NCBI RefSeq assembly: GCF_014306625.1
Contig: NZ_JACRYL010000008.1
Location: 165,415 to 229,414 of the forward strand
Source of the DNA: Pedobacter fastidiosus
GTDB taxonomy: Bacteria; Bacteroidota; Bacteroidia; Sphingobacteriales; Sphingobacteriaceae
Length of the DNA: 64,000 bases
Direction: 5' to 3'
Both the position numbers and the translations under genes were made by a program. The notes beneath the pieces are model-generated. The model ran no database searches. It was not told the origin of the DNA and saw only the letters and a program-made list of their open reading frames with translations. Positions 54,638-62,874 of the stretch are shown piece after piece. Numbering within the stretch: the first letter of the stretch is position 1; the number at the start of each line of letters is the position of its first letter.

Positions 54638-55054
54638 TTATGATATTTCTTGCTGAGCCTTTATAACTTGCTCTACGGCCAAAAAAAGTTCTTTTTTGAG
54701 TGTTCTGTAAGTCGTTGCTAAATGGATCATAGCATGTTCCATCTGCTCGTGCCTTTCTGTTAGGAATTCTCCTCGGTCAAATACCAGATCTTCGGTTTGT
54801 CCCTCCAAATCCTTAAGGTGTTCGATTAGATGGAGATCTGCACTATATTTATCTTTTTCTAGTTGCAGTAATTTAGTACCTACACTTTTTAGTGCTCCAA
54901 GATATTTAGGATCAGACAGCCGAATAAAATAATCGTCTAGAAGGTGGTGTAAAAAAACGGTTTCAATCTTAAAAAAATCTATATCCGATGCCCAATGTCT
55001 GGCTCTGGCGTGATATTGACGATACGTCGCAGAGGTGCTGTTTATGCCGTTCAT
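54638..55054 (-). CDS. Hypothetical helical protein, 138 aa
   Basis: Unrecognised all-helical soluble protein (FFKIETVFLHHLLDDYFIRL; EHMEHAMIHLATTYRTLKKEL-like heptads near the C-terminus). Several His residues in helices (LHHLLDDYF, LHLIEHL, RHEQMEHAMIHL) hint at a four-helix bundle but do not fit the hemerythrin pattern. It starts 25 bp after the stop of the UspA gene upstream and is likely in its transcript. Confidence 0.6.
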   Translation of the reverse strand: MNGINSTSATYRQYHARARHWASDIDFFKIETVFLHHLLDDYFIRLSDPKYLGALKSVGTKLLQLEKDKYSADLHLIEHLKDLEGQTEDLVFDRGEFLTERHEQMEHAMIHLATTYRTLKKELFLAVEQVIKAQQEIS

Positions 55055-55079
55055 AATTATAAAAGTTTAGGTAAGAGCA

Positions 55080-55910
55080 TTAAGATGGAAAGATGAGCAG
55101 CGGAACGGGCTTGTACAGCGCACATTTATCTTTAAAATATTGTTTGGTTAGGGTATTGAAATGAAAATGCTGGTTTACCAGAACCAATAGATCAGCCTGC
55201 ATACCGCTTACCAAGATTTCGAGGGTATTCTGTTTATCGTTCTTATCTAGCATATTGAGGAACAGCTTTTTGTAACCTACATTAAGGCTTACTTCTTGGT
55301 TAAAAATGTTCTCCGCCTCTTGCTCCTCTATTTCAGGCAGCCCACTTGCTGAAGTGTGTGCAATAACAAGATTTGCCTTCCAGCATCCTGCAAGATCCGC
55401 AAGAAACCGCACGGTCTCGATTCCGCAGAAACGCAGATCGGTTAAATAAACCAGTCGCCTGAATTCATTTTCCTGCCATGAGGATGGAACAAGCAATAAG
55501 GGAACCTGAAGTTTGTTTAACAGGGTGTTAATGGCTAGGTTTACATTGAGGAGTGCCTGTGGCAGAAACTCATCCATTCCTTTAACAACCATATAAATAT
55601 CATTTCTCGAGGCCAACAGAAATAGATCTTCCCTATCATTATCAAGCCCAACCTCTTGGATTAGTGGGCTGAAACCGGGATGCAGTTTTTTGCGCCAGAG
55701 CAATTTTTTCATCAAAGGGGTATGAATCAGTTCTGCGATGGTTTCATCATGAGAACACCCCGCCCACTCGTAATTCTGCGAATCAAGTTTCGGCTCCGTA
55801 CTGCTGGCGAGTATGATATTAGCACCTATTCTCTGAGCGAGTACAAGCGCAAAATCGGCCGCATGTTCTGCTTCCTGTGTATGATCGTTGATGATGAGTA
55901 TTGTTTTCAT
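55080..55910 (-). CDS. Tandem universal stress protein
   Basis: 276 residues made of two UspA-like halves (about 1-140 and 150-276). Half one begins MKTILIINDHTQEAEHAADFAL; half two begins RRLVYLTDLRFCGIETVRFLADLA. The ATP-binding G-x2-G-x9-G-S/T motif is not clear in either half, so it may not bind ATP. The paralogue at 57626-58501 is better conserved. Cytoplasmic stress and dormancy factor by family. Confidence 0.88.
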   Translation of the reverse strand: MKTILIINDHTQEAEHAADFALVLAQRIGANIILASSTEPKLDSQNYEWAGCSHDETIAELIHTPLMKKLLWRKKLHPGFSPLIQEVGLDNDREDLFLLASRNDIYMVVKGMDEFLPQALLNVNLAINTLLNKLQVPLLLVPSSWQENEFRRLVYLTDLRFCGIETVRFLADLAGCWKANLVIAHTSASGLPEIEEQEAENIFNQEVSLNVGYKKLFLNMLDKNDKQNTLEILVSGMQADLLVLVNQHFHFNTLTKQYFKDKCALYKPVPLLIFPS

Positions 55911-56084
55911 TTGGATTATTGTTTAAGCATGCTGCTGACCATAAATATCGGCATAGCGCTAAGGAAACCAAATGATGGCAATCATCTTGTAGATTGTTTA
56001 TCATCACCAATTAAAATCGAATCTGGAGCGTATATATTGATTACCCACATGTAGATAGAGGCTTCCAACCCACAACTTCAAGTA

Positions 56085-56282
56085 TTATTTTTTTGATATC
56101 CCCAATATCCTTTTCGCATAAAGCATTAAGGCCATATATGGCCAAAGGGTTAATTGCTTGGAAAGTTCAATCAGAAGATAACGGCTAGAAATCCAGTTTA
56201 AAACCGCAAGTCTTGAGCGGAGATAGATTCTTGCAAGGTCAATAGAATGATCTTCTGGATTATCCTTTTCAGATGGTTGCAT
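56085..56282 (-). CDS. Hypothetical protein, 65 aa, translationally coupled to BON gene
   Basis: Small basic protein of unknown function with a central hydrophobic stretch (LTLWPYMALMLYAKRIL) that may touch the membrane. Its ATG overlaps the 3' end of the BON-domain gene by 14 bp in a different frame, the usual layout for coupled translation, which is the main reason to accept it. Confidence 0.5.
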   Translation of the reverse strand: MQPSEKDNPEDHSIDLARIYLRSRLAVLNWISSRYLLIELSKQLTLWPYMALMLYAKRILGISKK

Positions 56283-56931
56283 GATCGATTAACAGTTCAT
56301 TATGTACATTCCAAACCCCCGGCGCATTCCAAGCAATACGTTCAGCCTCATCTTTTTGATAAATTGATTTTACCTTACCGCTTAGGGTAACCCTGTTGCC
56401 AAACACATTAACTAGAATATGATGATCATCAATTGCCCAGTTCCTAACCAGCGCATTTTCGATGGCCACCTTTTCAACATCATCAGCCGTTTCTGATTTT
56501 ACCTGTATATTATTGGTTAGATTCCTAATTCCAGAAAGCGCCTCTACTGATTTTTGAACAGCCTCTTTCTGTGTATACCATTTTAACTCACCCTCAATTG
56601 TTACCCAGCTGTTCTCAACCTTGATAAAAATTTTATCCTGAGGAATTTCGGGATTAAGTCTTATGGATTTGAGGATTTCTGCAGCGAGTTCAAGGTCGGT
56701 CTTTTTGCCATCGGCACCAAAAACCACCTCTATTTTTTCTACAACTGCACGCACACCGATAACGGTTCTGGCAGCATGTTCCGCCTCCATTTTCTTCGCA
56801 AAACTATCTACTGTGCCGGTAAGGGTAATAATTCCCTCTTGAGCAGTTACGCCAATCTCCGCTGCATGCAATAAGGGCTCCCACTTTATTGCCTCAAGTA
56901 CATCGAGCTGTAATTTTTCGTTGTGTCTCAT
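56269..56931 (-). CDS. Triple BON-domain protein
   Basis: 220 residues from ATG 56931 with three BON domains (about 5-70, 80-145, 150-215), each with the pattern W/V-x-V-x-x-G-x-V-x-L-x-G: GIITLTGTVDSF, SWVTIEGELKWY, NRVTLSGKVKSI. No signal peptide, unlike OsmY, so probably cytoplasmic. BON proteins bind phospholipid or support osmotic and envelope stress. The gene lies between a SHOCT membrane protein and a coupled small gene. Confidence 0.92.
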   Translation of the reverse strand: MRHNEKLQLDVLEAIKWEPLLHAAEIGVTAQEGIITLTGTVDSFAKKMEAEHAARTVIGVRAVVEKIEVVFGADGKKTDLELAAEILKSIRLNPEIPQDKIFIKVENSWVTIEGELKWYTQKEAVQKSVEALSGIRNLTNNIQVKSETADDVEKVAIENALVRNWAIDDHHILVNVFGNRVTLSGKVKSIYQKDEAERIAWNAPGVWNVHNELLIDHATI

Positions 56932-56975
56932 TTTTATGATTTTTAAGATGTGTGGACTAAACGTAATGGACCTCA

Positions 56976-57203
56976 TCATGACTGTTCCATTTTATCACGA
57001 TCCAATATTTTTTTGTTCCGCTCGTATTCCTTAAGATCAATTGCACCTTTGGCGAAACGTTCCTGAAGAATATGCATTGCAGAGCGCTTTCTGTTGCGTT
57101 GCCCGGGAATATCGTATGGAACAAGAAATATCCATACCAGTAATGCAGACCATAAGATCCACCAGAGAAAATCCATTCCGAAAAAAAGATTTGTAAAGAA
57201 CAT
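56976..57203 (-). CDS. SHOCT-domain membrane protein
   Basis: 75 residues: one N-terminal membrane helix (FLWWILWSALLVWIFLV), then the short C-terminal SHOCT motif (LQERFAKGAIDLKEYERNKKIL). Such proteins are common small membrane partners in oligomerisation. Ends 45 bp before the BON gene start and probably shares its transcript. Confidence 0.85.
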   Translation of the reverse strand: MFFTNLFFGMDFLWWILWSALLVWIFLVPYDIPGQRNRKRSAMHILQERFAKGAIDLKEYERNKKILDRDKMEQS

Positions 57204-57249
57204 TTTGGGTTTATTTAAGGGTGATTAGTTTTTTATATTTTGCAGGACA

Positions 57250-57498
57250 TTAGCCTACCTCACTATTATCTAGAAGTAAGCCCATTTCGCTTACCACCCA
57301 CTCAGAGAGACTATCGCCGTGGTTTCTGCTTAAGGCGGCAACTTTTTTGAAAATGGTTGCCCTTTCCAAAAAATCCTTATTTTTCCAGATCCGGAATTTT
57401 TCCTCTATTCTTGAAAGTTGCCGCAGGTAATCTGACTCGTGCAGGTTGCCGGCATCTTGAATATGTTGTTCTATTTGAAGGGCAGTATATAAATCCAT
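57250..57498 (-). pseudogene. Fragment resembling the N-terminal part of an aldehyde dehydrogenase
   Basis: 82 codons from ATG 57498 (open further to 57585). The stretch KDFLERATIFKKVAAL ... SLSEWVVSEMGLLLDNSEVG matches by pattern the segment before the Rossmann core of succinate-semialdehyde-type aldehyde dehydrogenases (ERAxxLRKxAxLL ... LAxLxTxEMGKPxxEAxxEV). The gene then stops; the cofactor and catalytic parts are absent and I saw no continuation before the SHOCT gene. It could be a decayed ALDH gene or a small protein that evolved from one. Confidence 0.5.
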
Positions 57499-57625
57499 TT
57501 TCTGATTTTTATGATATTGTAAATATCGCCTTAAACATCTGCCTGGGTAATGATGCCGGTCATCACTGATGAAGACACTCATCACATTAAACCAACTACC
57601 TGCGCTTAAGGCTTTTAAATCTACT

Positions 57626-58501
57626 TTATGCGATGTGCTCAGCTACCGAATTGGCCTTGAAGATCAGCATTGGGAAATTCAGATCTTTTGCCAGTTTTTC
57701 TGTCAGACTTCCTTTTAAAAGACTAGCCAGAAAACTTTTCTCACGATGAACCATAACCAGGAGATCCGTTGGTGCGTGAGACATCAACTTGTCAAGACCC
57801 TCTATTGCCTTATCCGCATTGATCCTGATGAAATGGATGCCGGGATAGCCGAGATCGCTACTAAAATCAAGAACCATTGCTTTTGTTTTTGCTGAGATAT
57901 CCCTTGCTACGGTTTTAGGGGTCGAGATGTGGGCGATAAAAATTTCCGCCCTAAATGCGCTTGCCAATGGGATCAGCTGTTTTAAAAAAACAATGTCCCC
58001 ATGAGGATCGCTGAGATCAGAAGCAAAATAAATATTTTTGAACGGAGCAATCTTCACTTTTGAGGGGACGAGTAAAAGTGGTACCCCTAAAGATTCAATC
58101 ATGTTGCGTGTATGGTTTCCAAGCAAAAAGCTTCCAAACCCACCTCCATGTGTTCCCATAACCACAAAGTCTATTAACTCATCGGCAATCAGTCCACCTA
58201 CTACATCCTGAAGATAGCCGGACTGGTTCATGATACCGATCTGCGGTTTTTTATCATGTGTGGGATTTGCTTTTGTGAGGTGCTCCCTTAATTTTTCAAG
58301 CTCGCTCGTACTGGCTTCTTCCAAAACATTAGACTCTTCCATTGGCCATACCACAAGTCCGGCTTGGGGCATCTCGGCAGGCACAATTACGGCGTTGCAG
58401 AGAATAATATCTGCGTTAATTTTTTTGGCAAGCGAATAGGCATATTCTGCAGCATGTTTAGCGTGCGAGGAGAAATCGGTAAGTACCAATAAATTTTTCA
58501 T
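57626..58501 (-). CDS. Tandem universal stress protein
   Basis: 291 residues, two UspA halves. Half one shows MKNLLVLTDFSSHAKHAAEYAY and the ATP-type motif VMGTHGGGFGSFLLGNHT with following VPLLLVPSK. Half two shows IYFASDLSDPHGD and LLVMVHREKSFLASLLKGS. The first half thus probably binds ATP. A perfect 20-bp palindrome lies about 55 bp upstream. Divides two P-type ATPase/acetate-kinase genes from the BON-SHOCT cluster; all point the same way. Confidence 0.93.
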   Translation of the reverse strand: MKNLLVLTDFSSHAKHAAEYAYSLAKKINADIILCNAVIVPAEMPQAGLVVWPMEESNVLEEASTSELEKLREHLTKANPTHDKKPQIGIMNQSGYLQDVVGGLIADELIDFVVMGTHGGGFGSFLLGNHTRNMIESLGVPLLLVPSKVKIAPFKNIYFASDLSDPHGDIVFLKQLIPLASAFRAEIFIAHISTPKTVARDISAKTKAMVLDFSSDLGYPGIHFIRINADKAIEGLDKLMSHAPTDLLVMVHREKSFLASLLKGSLTEKLAKDLNFPMLIFKANSVAEHIA

Positions 58502-58554
58502 TTTTTCTATGTTAAGTGCGGCAAATCAATAGTATTTTTCCACCCTATAAAATT

Positions 58555-58574
58555 GGACAATATAAATATTGTCC
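58555..58574. promoter_or_regulatory. Perfect palindrome GGACAATAT-AA-ATATTGTCC, candidate operator
   Basis: 9-bp arms with a 2-bp spacer, in the spacer between the ATPase stop and the UspA start. A possible -7 element (TTGATTTG on the minus strand, 58522-58529) would place the palindrome centre about 48 bp upstream of the transcription start. That is near a class II activator position, as for Crp/Fnr-type regulators. No exact second copy was noticed. Confidence 0.5.
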
Positions 58575-58628
58575 GCCGTGATAGTGGTCACCTTTGCAAA
58601 TGTTTATCATCAGTAAAACCCTTTTTAA

Positions 58629-61349
58629 TTAAGCCGGTCGTACCAAAGTTTTTTTGGAACGACCAGGTATAGATCTTTTTTCAAATACCAGCTTATAAAG
58701 CTGCACCAATACTAAAGGAAGCATGCTGGAAAGGCCTGCGAGAACCCATGCCTGAAATGGGATTATATCAAGATTTAGTGCATCACGGCTCTGTTGAAAC
58801 AGGTAGACGACTACGATTAGAAAAAAGCAGAGCAGAAGGGCAATCCATACAAATTTGTTTTTGGTTACCTCATTGCCCAGCATTCCCGAATGCAGAGATG
58901 ACATGTTAAAAACATGAAAAAGCTGTGAGGATGCCAGGGTCAGAAAAGCTACATTATTAATTACCCTTACATCGCTACCCACATAAATCCTGCAAAGGAA
59001 AATAGACAGCAATACAGAACAGGTCATCATCAGAGCATAGATCAATATGACCATCCAGTTGCGGCTAGAGACAATATCCATTCTGGGGTCTCTAGGTGGC
59101 CTTTGCATAATGGTAGAATCCCCTTTGCCCAACCCGAGTGCAAGGGCAGGAAATACGTCAGTAACCATGTTGAGAAATAAAATCTGTAATGGAAATAGCA
59201 TAGATCCCTGAGCAAAAAAACCAAGTAGGGTAACAATAAAAATTTCGCTGAGGTTGCAGGATACCAGATAGATTACAAAGCGCTGAATATTCTGAAAGAT
59301 TTCCCTTCCATGGGCTACGGCCTGAGAAATAGAAGTAAAAGAATCATCTTTAAGTACAATACTCGCGGTTTCCTTAGCCACCTGTGTTCCCCTAAGTCCC
59401 ATTGCGATGCCTACATCTGCTTTTTTAAGGGCGGGTGCATCATTTACACCATCTCCGGTCATCGCCACTATATAGCCTGCCTTTTGATAGACATCAACAA
59501 TTTCCAGTTTCTGCTTGGGTGTTGTCCTTGCAAATACAGTGGTGGAAAGAATCCGCTCTTTCCATTCATCTCCAAGAAGTTCCATTTCAGGCAGTTCGCT
59601 CCCCGCGATTACCTTATTATCTTCCAGCGCCGTTATGCCTACCTTTTTGGCAATGTTCAATGCAGTCATCGGATGGTCTCCTGTGATCATGACAATCCTG
59701 ATACCTGCTGAATGGCAGGCGCTGATCGCATCTTTTATGTCGGTTCTGGGAGGATCCAAAAAGCCGACCATCCCAACGTAAATGAGTTCCTGGAGATAAT
59801 TATCCCCGGGTCTTTCAGTCGATATCAGGTAAGCAAAAGCAAGCACCCGAAGACCGGATGAGGAAAGGGCTTCTGCCCGCGAAAGGATTTTTTCTCTTCC
59901 ACTGCCATCCAAATTCCCTTGAGCACTGCCGAGTTGGATCTTTTTGCACTTTGACAGCAAATCTTCTACAGATCCCTTTGCAGAGACAAAGAAATTAGTT
60001 TTTCCCTTATGCAGGGTGCCCATGATCTTGGTCTCAGAGCTGAAAGGCATTTCAGATATCCGCTTAAATTCACCGATATTGTTTTCTGCATGAAATCCTG
60101 CAGCACTGGCAAGAATCAACAGTGCGATTTCGATAGGATCACCGGAAGATTTTTTTCCTTTGTCTGCCCCCTCAAGGGATGCATCGTTGCAAAGACTCCC
60201 GATCCGGACAAGCAGTTCAAAATTCTCGTGGCTTTTTTGAAGCCTCGCTCCCTTATATTCAAGTATTCCCTTCTTTATCGCAACATTCAGTTCTTCCCCA
60301 GGAAAAGAGAGTACCTCAACAAAAATTTTGTTTTCGGTCAATGTACCAGTTTTGTCGGTTAGGATAACGTTCACTCCTCCAAGCGTTTCTACAGCCGATA
60401 GTTTTTTCACAATGGCATTCTTTCTGGCCATGAGTAACATTCCATGTGCAAGCGCTACGGTTGCGACGATTGGAAGTCCTTCGGGAAACGCTGCGACGGC
60501 CAATGCTATTGAGGTTTCCAATATCTGCAACCAGGGCTTTTTTTCAATCACACCCGAAACCGCAAAAATGGCTGTCATAATGAGCGTAATCCAGATCAGT
60601 TTTTTGGTTAGTTTGCTGATCTTGATGTCTAGAGGTGTTTTTGTTGGTGCTGAGCGCCCAACCATTTCACTGATCTTTCCAAGCTGTGTATTTTCGCCAA
60701 TCCCGGTAATGATTACCCTAGCATTTCCATTTATGACTGCTGTACCTTTGTAAACCATGTTTAGGGCAGCTGAAGGTTCTGTATCAGCGTTTAATGTTTC
60801 CGATGTTTTAACAACAGGAAAAGACTCCCCGGTAAGGGAAGATTCATCAACCTGAAGACCATTGATGTGCACAATCCGTCCATCGCCCGAAACCACATCG
60901 CCTGCTTCCAGCAAGACCAGATCTCCCGGCGTAAGTTGCTCAGATGGAATTTCAATTTTTTTTCCGCCCCTTATTATTCTGGAATAGCTAACGTCCATCT
61001 CCTTTAAGGCCCGCATAGAACTTCTGGCCTGCAGTTCCATAAAAAATCCGATCAGACCGTTAACTAGAATAACTATAAATATAGCTTTAGCCTCTACAGG
61101 ATTTTTGAAATACAAGGAGGCAAAGCCGGCGAGAAAAAGAAGATAAACTATAGGACTGTTAAACTGCTCAAAAGCCATCAGCCATAGGCTTTTCTGCTTT
61201 TGGCTTTTGTAAATATTAAGTCCGAACTTCTTTGATCTCGTGGCGGCTTCCGCTCCGCTGATACCATTCTTCTGATCTGTCGAAAGGGCATTTAACAGAC
61301 TTTCAACCTTTAGTGAATAAGCTGTTTTAAGGGGATACTTAATGTCCAT
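58629..61349 (-). CDS. P-type (P2, Ca2+/cation-like) ATPase
   Basis: 906 residues. Actuator motif LTGES (172-176), PEGLP in helix M4 (289-293), phosphorylation site DKTGTLT (Asp332), nucleotide-binding and hinge MTGDGVNDAPALKKADVGIAMG, and helix M6 LFLNMVTDVFPALALGLG with the Asn/Asp pair of Ca2+-type pumps. It fits the P2A/PMR1-like group; substrate Ca2+ or another divalent cation is a family inference. The ATG lies 5 bp after the acetate kinase stop, so they share a transcript. Confidence 0.95.
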   Translation of the reverse strand: MDIKYPLKTAYSLKVESLLNALSTDQKNGISGAEAATRSKKFGLNIYKSQKQKSLWLMAFEQFNSPIVYLLFLAGFASLYFKNPVEAKAIFIVILVNGLIGFFMELQARSSMRALKEMDVSYSRIIRGGKKIEIPSEQLTPGDLVLLEAGDVVSGDGRIVHINGLQVDESSLTGESFPVVKTSETLNADTEPSAALNMVYKGTAVINGNARVIITGIGENTQLGKISEMVGRSAPTKTPLDIKISKLTKKLIWITLIMTAIFAVSGVIEKKPWLQILETSIALAVAAFPEGLPIVATVALAHGMLLMARKNAIVKKLSAVETLGGVNVILTDKTGTLTENKIFVEVLSFPGEELNVAIKKGILEYKGARLQKSHENFELLVRIGSLCNDASLEGADKGKKSSGDPIEIALLILASAAGFHAENNIGEFKRISEMPFSSETKIMGTLHKGKTNFFVSAKGSVEDLLSKCKKIQLGSAQGNLDGSGREKILSRAEALSSSGLRVLAFAYLISTERPGDNYLQELIYVGMVGFLDPPRTDIKDAISACHSAGIRIVMITGDHPMTALNIAKKVGITALEDNKVIAGSELPEMELLGDEWKERILSTTVFARTTPKQKLEIVDVYQKAGYIVAMTGDGVNDAPALKKADVGIAMGLRGTQVAKETASIVLKDDSFTSISQAVAHGREIFQNIQRFVIYLVSCNLSEIFIVTLLGFFAQGSMLFPLQILFLNMVTDVFPALALGLGKGDSTIMQRPPRDPRMDIVSSRNWMVILIYALMMTCSVLLSIFLCRIYVGSDVRVINNVAFLTLASSQLFHVFNMSSLHSGMLGNEVTKNKFVWIALLLCFFLIVVVYLFQQSRDALNLDIIPFQAWVLAGLSSMLPLVLVQLYKLVFEKRSIPGRSKKTLVRPA

Positions 61350-61354
61350 AATGT

Positions 61355-62602
61355 CTATACTTTTTCGGTCTTGGCATGCAGAGCAGATGCCAGTTTGTTT
61401 TCATTGTCAGGTAATAAAAAATTTCGTGTATGCATTGCAATCATAGATTCCTCACTGGTTTTCATTACACGGATGCAAACCTTACTGCTTTGGCTGGAGA
61501 TGACTTTCTCAGAACGCAGGTTAAGACAGCGGTCTATTTTAAGCCCCATGAAATCCATTTCAGCACAGATCCGTTCCCTGACCTCAGGAGAATTTTCCCC
61601 AATGCCACCTGTGAAGATGAGCATATCAATGCCTCCGAGCGAAGCCGCAAGCGAAGCAATAAATTTCTTAGCCTGATGACAATAAAGGGTTAATGCGGCT
61701 TCCGCTTTTTTGTCATCACAAAGGCTATTTAGAATCTCCTCCATATCACCCGTTCCCGAAATAGCCTTGAGTCCTGATTCATGGCTGAGCTCTACATCAA
61801 GTTCTTCAGGGGTAATATCATTCTGCTTAAGCATAAACAGCACAGCACCTGGATCAAGATCACCACAGCGCGTAGCCATTACCAGCCCTCCTATCGGGCT
61901 AACGCCCATAGTTGTGTCAAAGCCTTTTCCCAATGAAACGGCAGCCATGCTGGAGCCATTTCCGAGATGGGCGATAACAATTTTTTTCTGATCGATAAAT
62001 GCATGTTGCTTATCGAGTTTTTGCATGATATATTCATAAGACAGTCCGTGAAATCCATATCTCATCAAACCCTGTTCAGCATACTTAGCAGGCAGCGGGT
62101 AATATTTATTACAATCGGGCATATCCCGGTGAAAGTTGGTATCAAAGCACGCCACATGCAGTAGGTAGGAAAATTCCAGCATGAATGCATTAATAAGACT
62201 GAGTTCGTCAGGCAGGTGATTGGGGGCTAAAAAGATGAGTTCTTTTAAATCCTCCAGTAATTTTTCTGTAATGATTTCAGGTCTTCTGTGCACTGCTCCT
62301 CCCTGTACCAAACGGTAACCAATGGCAGAGATCAGGCAGTGCTTTTTATTTTCCCTGAGCCACCGGATTATTGCTACGGAAGCATCCTCAATATTTCGGT
62401 AATGTTCTTTTTTTAAGGCGATAGAATCCCCGTAGCTATCGGTTAAATCCATAGTCCCGATCGGCTTACCTATCCCCTTTATCACTCCCGACCATTGCCT
62501 GTGCCCAGTCGTCTGGTGATAAACCGCAAATTTCAGGCTTGATGAGCCCGAATTGAGCACCAATATAAAATGCTCCCCGGATAATTGTAAGGTCTTGTCC
62601 AT
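61355..62602 (-). CDS. ackA: Acetate kinase
   Basis: 415 residues from ATG 62602. ASKHA-fold motifs: LVLNSGSSSLKFAVY at the N-terminus, MRYGFHGLSYEY, IAHLGNGSSMAAV, TTMGVSPIGGLVMATRCGDLDPG and LIFTGGIGENSPEVR. Makes ATP from acetyl phosphate. No phosphotransacetylase gene is beside it, so its partner is elsewhere; pairing with the ATPase downstream may tie pump energy to acetate flux. A strong Bacteroidota-type promoter lies 57-86 bp upstream. Confidence 0.95.
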   Translation of the reverse strand: MDKTLQLSGEHFILVLNSGSSSLKFAVYHQTTGHRQWSGVIKGIGKPIGTMDLTDSYGDSIALKKEHYRNIEDASVAIIRWLRENKKHCLISAIGYRLVQGGAVHRRPEIITEKLLEDLKELIFLAPNHLPDELSLINAFMLEFSYLLHVACFDTNFHRDMPDCNKYYPLPAKYAEQGLMRYGFHGLSYEYIMQKLDKQHAFIDQKKIVIAHLGNGSSMAAVSLGKGFDTTMGVSPIGGLVMATRCGDLDPGAVLFMLKQNDITPEELDVELSHESGLKAISGTGDMEEILNSLCDDKKAEAALTLYCHQAKKFIASLAASLGGIDMLIFTGGIGENSPEVRERICAEMDFMGLKIDRCLNLRSEKVISSQSSKVCIRVMKTSEESMIAMHTRNFLLPDNENKLASALHAKTEKV

Positions 62603-62658
62603 AGTTCTCCCTTTTAACGTTAGCAAACCTGAATTGATCCATTAACATCCCACTAGAA

Positions 62659-62688
62659 CAAAGGTACCTCCGGCAGGAGTCGCCCAAA
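62659..62688 (-). promoter_or_regulatory. Bacteroidota-type promoter of the ackA-ATPase operon
   Basis: Minus strand has TTTG (62688-62685), an 18-bp spacer, then TACCTTTG (62666-62659), matching the known TTTG/TAnnTTTG consensus. Predicted start of transcription is near 62652, about 50 nt before the acetate kinase ATG. Confidence 0.7.
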
Positions 62689-62743
62689 ATGACCTCGCCC
62701 CAAGCGAATAATGATAGCCATCACAGATAAGCGGATAATTGTA

Positions 62744-62754
62744 CCTACCTTGTA
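62744..62754 (+). promoter_or_regulatory. Shared element CCTACCTTGTA upstream of FixL-like kinase
   Basis: Same 11-mer as at 52502-52512, in the same orientation relative to the gene, 121 bp before the ATG. Possible common promoter element or regulator site. Confidence 0.35.
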
Positions 62755-62874
62755 CAGATAAGTAAAGGCTGGTAATGGTGAGCTACTGAATAGGCTGTTC
62801 GATAATCGAAACAAATCAACCCAGCCGATTGTCTATCTTAAGCAGCTAATTATTTAGCTGTTAATCAATAATTT

